Source: Aeromicrobium ginsengisoli
GTDB taxonomy: Bacteria > Actinomycetota > Actinomycetes > Propionibacteriales > Nocardioidaceae
Reading direction: 5' to 3'
Assembly: GCF_004134905.2 (NCBI RefSeq)
Contig: NZ_SDPQ02000001.1
Span: forward strand, 620,001-684,000
Length of the DNA: 64,000 nt
Each line of letters opens with the position of its first letter. Position 1 is the first letter of the stretch. The position numbers and the translations under genes are program-made. Below, piece by piece: positions 60,209 through 64,000 of the stretch. The notes beneath the pieces were generated by a model that was not told the DNA's origin, did no database searches, and saw nothing but the letters and a program-made list of their open reading frames with translations.

Positions 60209-63130
60209 TCACTCGTAGAAGATGCGCTCCACGACCTTGCGGGCCTGACGGGTCGTGCGGAGGTACTCGTCGACCATCCGTTCGCTCTGCTCCATGCCGT
60301 AGCCCAGCAGGTGCGCCACGCCGGCGCGCTCGCTGGCCTGCTCGACCATCGACTCGGCGGGCTTGCCGCGCATCAGGACGACGGCGTTGCGAATGCGGCT
60401 GACGAGGCGCCACGACGCCTCGAGCGCCTGCGCGTCGTCGTGGCTGACGAGATCAGCCTTGAGCGCAGCGTGCAGGGCGTCGAGCGTGCGGGTCGTCCGC
60501 ATCTCCGGCACGGCGTGGGCATGCTGCATCTGCAACAGCTGCACGGTCCACTCGACGTCGGCGAGCCCGCCCCGACCGAGCTTGAGGTGCGTGTTGGGAT
60601 TGGCACCGCGTGGCAGCCGCTCGGAGTCGACGCGGGCCTTGATGCGGCGGACCTCGCGGATCTCGGCCGGGGTCGCGCCGCCTTCGGGCCACCGCAACGG
60701 GTCGATCAGTGCCGTGAAGCGCTGGTTCAGGTCGGGATCGCCGACCTCGGCACTCGCCCGCAGCAGCGCCTGGGCCTCCCACACCGCCGACCACTTCTCG
60801 TAGTACGCCTTGTAGGCCGCGAACGTCCGCACGAGCGGCCCGTTCTTGCCCTCGGGTCGCAGGTCGGCGTCGACGTCGAGCGGCGGGTCGTCGCCGGGAG
60901 CGGCCAGCATCTTGCGCAGCCCCTGCGCGACCGCCATCGCCGCCTCAGCAGCCTCGGTCTCATCGGCGCCCTCGACCGGGTCGTGCACGAACATCACGTC
61001 GGCGTCCGAACCGTAGCCGGCCTCACCACCACCGAGTCGGCCCATCAGCACGATCGACAGGCGTGTGGGCATCGTGCCGCGCTCCGCCTCGACGGCTGCG
61101 GTGGCGGCCTTGAGCGCACCGTCGAGCGTCGCCGTCGACACGTCGGTCAAAGCCTCACCGACCTCGAGGATGTCGAGACGCCCGAGCACGTCGGCGATGC
61201 CGATGCGTGAGAGCTCACGACGCCGCACCCGGCGTACCGCGCGGATCGCGTCCCGCGGGTCCTTGTGGCGGCTGGTCGCGAGCTCGACCTCCGTGCGCAA
61301 GCGTTCGCGTTCGAGGGGCTTCAGCTCGGCATCGTCGCCCAGCAGCGCGACCGAGTCGGGCGCTCGCAAGATCAGGTCCGTGACGTAGCGGCTCGACGAC
61401 AGGACGTGAGCGAGCTGCTCGGCGCCCTCGCCCTCGTCGCGCAGCTTGCGGAGATACCAGTGCGTCTCGCCGAGTCCCTCGGAGATCTTGCGGAACGCCA
61501 GCAGGCCGCCGTCGGGATCGGGCGACTCGGCGAACCACGCGAGCATCGCCGGCAGCAGCGACTTCTGGATCGCCGCGCGCCGGGACACCCCCGACGTGAG
61601 CGCCTGGATGTGCGCGAGCGCGCCCTTGGGGTCCGCGAAGCCCAGCGCGGTGAGCCGCTGCTCGGCCGCCAGCGGGGTGAGCCGCAGGCCGTCGGTCGGC
61701 AGCGAGGCAACCGCCTCGAGCAGGGGTTGGTAGAAGAGCTTCTCGTGCAGCCGCCGCACGATGCGCCGGTGCGCCTGCCACTCACGGGTCAGGTTCTCGG
61801 CGGGATTCTGCCGGAACCCCATGCTGCGGCCGATGCGCCGCAGGTCCTCGGCGTCGTCCGGCACGATGTGACTGCGTCGCAGCTTGAACAGCTGGATGCG
61901 GTGCTCGAGCGTGCGGAGGAACTCGTACGCCTCCTCCATCGCTGCGCCGTCGCGGCGGCCGACGTAGCCGCCCTCGATCAGTGCCTTGAGCGCGTGCACC
62001 GTCGTCGAGCTGCGCAGCGACACATCTGCGCGGCCGTGCACGAGCTGCAGCAGCTGCACCGCGAACTCGACATCGCGCAGTCCGCCCGCACCGAGCTTGA
62101 GCTGACGCTCGCGATGGTTGGGCGGGATGTTCTCGATGACGCGGCGACGCATCGCACGTACGTCGGTCACGAAGTTCTCGCGGGTGCTCGCCATCCAGAT
62201 CATCGGCGAGAGGGCGTCGAGGTAGCCCTGCGCCAGCTCCTCATCACCCGCGGCGTAGCGGGCCTTGAGCAGCGCCTGGAACTCCCACGTCGTGGCCCAG
62301 CGCTCGTAGTAGGCGATGTGGCTCGACAGCGAACGTACGAGCGGGCCCGAGCTGCCCTCTGGGCGGAGGTTGGCGTCGACCTCCCAGATCGTGCCTTCGC
62401 TCGTGTGCTCGTGGCACAGCTTCATGACCGCGGCGGCGAGCCGGGTCGCCGCAGCGATCGCGGCTCCGTCATCGGCACCTTCGGCGGGCTCGTGGATGAA
62501 GATCACGTCGACGTCACTGACGTAGTTGAGCTCGCGCCCCCCGGTCTTGCCCATCGCCATGATCGTCAGCCGGCAGAGGTCAGCGTTCTCGTCGGCGGCC
62601 TCGGCGATCTTGAGCGCCGCTCCCAGCGTTGCCACAGCGAGGTCGGCCAGCTCCGCCGAGGACTCCTCGAACGATGTCAGTGCCGTCAGGTCGCGCGCCG
62701 CGATGTGCAGGAGCTTGCGGTAGTAGGCGACGCGAAGCTCGTCGGCGGTCGTCGCCTCCGCCATCTGCCGGCGACGGACGTCGAGTCCGATCGGTGTCGT
62801 CGAGAGCTCGTCCGTGCTGAGGTCGACCACGTGCTCGGGGTGACGCACGAGGAAGTCGCCGAGCGCCTGGCTCGTGCCGAGGACCACCAGCAGTCGCTGC
62901 CGCAGATCGGCGTCGCCGGCCAGCAGGTCGAGCAGCTTGCGCGCACCGAACCGATCGGCGATCGAGGTCAGCGAGGCGAGCGCCGTGTCGGGGCTCGCCA
63001 CGCCGGCGATCTGGTCGACAAGGGTGTCCGGTACGTTGCCCAGCCTCGTCAGGTCCGCAACGGCGCCTTCGCCGTTGCGGAACCCCTTGCGGGCAAGTGC
63101 CAGGGCGAGCTCACGCGCGTCAGTTGCCAC
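60209..63130 (-). CDS. glnE: Bifunctional glutamine synthetase adenylyltransferase/deadenylase
   Basis: 973-residue enzyme that adds AMP to, or removes it from, the glutamine synthetase Tyr (Y401 of GlnA here). Two nucleotidyltransferase domains are visible, with active-site Asp pairs in the SDVDVIF motif near residue 206 (N-terminal) and the SDADVMF motif near 707 (C-terminal), each followed by a helical GlnD/GlnE regulatory region. Length is normal for Actinobacteria. GTG 63130 follows TAGCCT by 6 bases. Confidence 0.96.
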   Translation of the reverse strand: MATDARELALALARKGFRNGEGAVADLTRLGNVPDTLVDQIAGVASPDTALASLTSIADRFGARKLLDLLAGDADLRQRLLVVLGTSQALGDFLVRHPEHVVDLSTDELSTTPIGLDVRRRQMAEATTADELRVAYYRKLLHIAARDLTALTSFEESSAELADLAVATLGAALKIAEAADENADLCRLTIMAMGKTGGRELNYVSDVDVIFIHEPAEGADDGAAIAAATRLAAAVMKLCHEHTSEGTIWEVDANLRPEGSSGPLVRSLSSHIAYYERWATTWEFQALLKARYAAGDEELAQGYLDALSPMIWMASTRENFVTDVRAMRRRVIENIPPNHRERQLKLGAGGLRDVEFAVQLLQLVHGRADVSLRSSTTVHALKALIEGGYVGRRDGAAMEEAYEFLRTLEHRIQLFKLRRSHIVPDDAEDLRRIGRSMGFRQNPAENLTREWQAHRRIVRRLHEKLFYQPLLEAVASLPTDGLRLTPLAAEQRLTALGFADPKGALAHIQALTSGVSRRAAIQKSLLPAMLAWFAESPDPDGGLLAFRKISEGLGETHWYLRKLRDEGEGAEQLAHVLSSSRYVTDLILRAPDSVALLGDDAELKPLERERLRTEVELATSRHKDPRDAIRAVRRVRRRELSRIGIADVLGRLDILEVGEALTDVSTATLDGALKAATAAVEAERGTMPTRLSIVLMGRLGGGEAGYGSDADVMFVHDPVEGADETEAAEAAMAVAQGLRKMLAAPGDDPPLDVDADLRPEGKNGPLVRTFAAYKAYYEKWSAVWEAQALLRASAEVGDPDLNQRFTALIDPLRWPEGGATPAEIREVRRIKARVDSERLPRGANPNTHLKLGRGGLADVEWTVQLLQMQHAHAVPEMRTTRTLDALHAALKADLVSHDDAQALEASWRLVSRIRNAVVLMRGKPAESMVEQASERAGVAHLLGYGMEQSERMVDEYLRTTRQARKVVERIFYE

Positions 63131-63136
63131 TCGTCG

Positions 63137-63142
63137 AGGCTA
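63137..63142 (-). promoter_or_regulatory. -10 hexamer, leaderless glnE promoter
   Basis: TAGCCT on the minus strand, 6 bases before GTG 63130. No GlnR box is visible here. Confidence 0.5.
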
Positions 63143-63161
63143 CTCGACGCCGTGATGCACG

Positions 63162-63905
63162 ATGGAGGTCGTGACCCCAGACGATCCTGCCCTCTCGTTC
63201 GGCGCCGCCGCCGATACGTACGACCGAGCGCGCCCGCCCTACCCCGACGAGGTCGTGGACTGGCTCCTCGACGGCGTGGCCGGACCCGTCGTCGACGTCG
63301 GCGCGGGCACCGGCAAGCTCACCGCAGCGCTGGCTGCGCGTCGTGACGGCATCGTCGCCGTGGAGCCAGATGCCGGGATGCGGTCGCTCCTGGCGCGCAT
63401 CCCTGGCATCGACGCGCGGGCCGGATCTGCGGAGGAGGTGCCGGTCAGCGACGGCGCCACAAGCCTCGTGACGATGGCGCAGGCGTGGCACTGGGTCGAC
63501 GTCCCGCGGGCGTCGGCCGAGCTGGCCAGGGTCCTGGATCGGCCCGGTCGGCTCGGGCTCGTGTGGAACTACCGGTCGGCCGCCGACGAGTGGGTCGTAC
63601 GCCTGAGCGCGGCGCTCGGCGGGGCCGACTCGGCGGGCCTGATGGACGAGATCCGTACGCAAGGTCCGTCGGTCGAGAGCCCCTTCGGCGCGCACGAGCG
63701 ACTCGTCGTCGCCTGGGACCACGTCATCGACGTCGACACGCTCGTCGCGCTGGCCGCATCGCGCAGCTATGTCATCGTCCGGCCGCCGAGCGAGCGGGAC
63801 CGGGTCCTGTCAGCCGTACGGGAGCTGGGGGAGGAGCGCGCCGGGGCCGACGGATCGGTCCGGCTGCCCTACGAGACGTACGCCTTCCGATTCGACCTGA
63901 CGTGA
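63162..63905 (+). CDS. Class I SAM-dependent methyltransferase
   Basis: 247-residue protein of the Methyltransf_11 type. The SAM-binding VVDVGAGTGKLT is near residue 43, an acidic end-of-strand VEPDAGM near 67 and AQAWHWVD near 106. The AWHW element and length fit the group often annotated as trans-aconitate methyltransferase-like; the substrate is unknown. A GTG three codons in is a possible start. Confidence 0.82.
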   Translation: MEVVTPDDPALSFGAAADTYDRARPPYPDEVVDWLLDGVAGPVVDVGAGTGKLTAALAARRDGIVAVEPDAGMRSLLARIPGIDARAGSAEEVPVSDGATSLVTMAQAWHWVDVPRASAELARVLDRPGRLGLVWNYRSAADEWVVRLSAALGGADSAGLMDEIRTQGPSVESPFGAHERLVVAWDHVIDVDTLVALAASRSYVIVRPPSERDRVLSAVRELGEERAGADGSVRLPYETYAFRFDLT

Positions 63906-63908
63906 GCC

Positions 63909-64000
63909 TCAGACCATCGGCATGAGGCGGTCGAGCTCGAACTGGGTGACCTGGGACCGGTAGTCCTGCCACTCGGCTCGCTTGTTGCGCAGGAAGAAGT
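63909..64000 (-). CDS. glnA: Glutamine synthetase, C-terminal end (glnA2-like), partial
   Basis: Translation of the minus strand gives about 30 residues, FFLRNKRAEWQDYRSQV then TQFELDRLMPMV and a stop. This is the conserved C-terminus of type I glutamine synthetases (family pattern RNKRxEWxxYRxQVTxxEL). The rest lies beyond the window. M. tuberculosis has glnA2 (Rv2222c) at the same place after glnE. Confidence 0.82.
   Translation of the reverse strand, partial: FFLRNKRAEWQDYRSQVTQFELDRLMPMV

Noticed and set aside
1..64000. tRNA, rRNA, CRISPR array, insertion sequence or prophage
   Set aside because: No T-arm-like GGTTCGAATCC word, spaced short repeats, transposase or phage-structural gene was found by reading both strands; a tRNAscan or Infernal run could still change this.

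Overview
The window is GC-rich and comes from an actinobacterium. Diagnostic genes are a class II DAHP synthase, a cytochrome bcc-aa3 oxidase with dihaem QcrC and an actinobacterial CtaF, a WhiB protein, a large GlnE, PspA with HtpX and PspAB, and several DUF families known mainly from Actinobacteria. The gene order follows Mycobacterium tuberculosis from about Rv2178c (aroG) to Rv2222c (glnA2), but the family content and the very frequent leaderless starts fit a Nocardioidaceae-type organism (Aeromicrobium/Nocardioides). That placement is inferred from gene content and was not computed. No tRNA, rRNA, insertion sequence, prophage or CRISPR array was seen. No gene-free stretch exceeds 300 bases; the longest, about 260 bases at 12676-12932, holds a promoter and a c-di-AMP riboswitch.

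Layout. 1-8.6 kb: end of a DMT transporter, a CMD-family protein, aroG, a phosphofructokinase with pyrophosphate-type residues, plsC, an esterase, and a tightly overlapping operon of a START-like protein, a CxxC protein and two ROK sugar kinases. 8.8-16.7 kb: fadD, a metallopeptidase-like membrane protein, a riboswitch-controlled NlpC/P60 hydrolase, a DEDDh/GIY-YIG nuclease fusion, a small Lrp-like ligand-binding protein, trpD and an atypical receiver protein. 16.8-25.4 kb: respiratory cluster ctaE-qcrCAB, an L,D-transpeptidase, and ctaC-ctaD-ctaF. 25.5-36.4 kb: adoK, an A-type Fe-S carrier, glycerate kinase, type Ic aspartate aminotransferase, pspA-htpX-pspAB, DUF3043, gcvT, pepA and a beta-lactamase-fold hydrolase. 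36.4-44.7 kb: lipoate module (lpd, dihydrolipoamide acyltransferase E2, lipB, lipA) with accessory genes. 45-46.7 kb: glnA under a textbook GlnR tandem box.

46.8-60.2 kb is a block lying between glnA and glnE, which are neighbours in M. tuberculosis. It carries two epimerase-like proteins, a homocysteine methyltransferase-like protein, a small gene behind a near-perfect LexA box, an 877-residue membrane-embedded alpha/beta hydrolase, two TetR regulators with visible operators, a ferredoxin reductase/desaturase/cyclopropane synthase lipid module, whiB and a TfoX-like protein. The window ends with glnE, a methyltransferase and the last codons of a second glutamine synthetase.

A recurring feature is a TAGNNT-type -10 hexamer placed 6 or 7 bases before the start codon, seen for at least 20 genes. 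It implies leaderless transcripts and was used to choose several starts.
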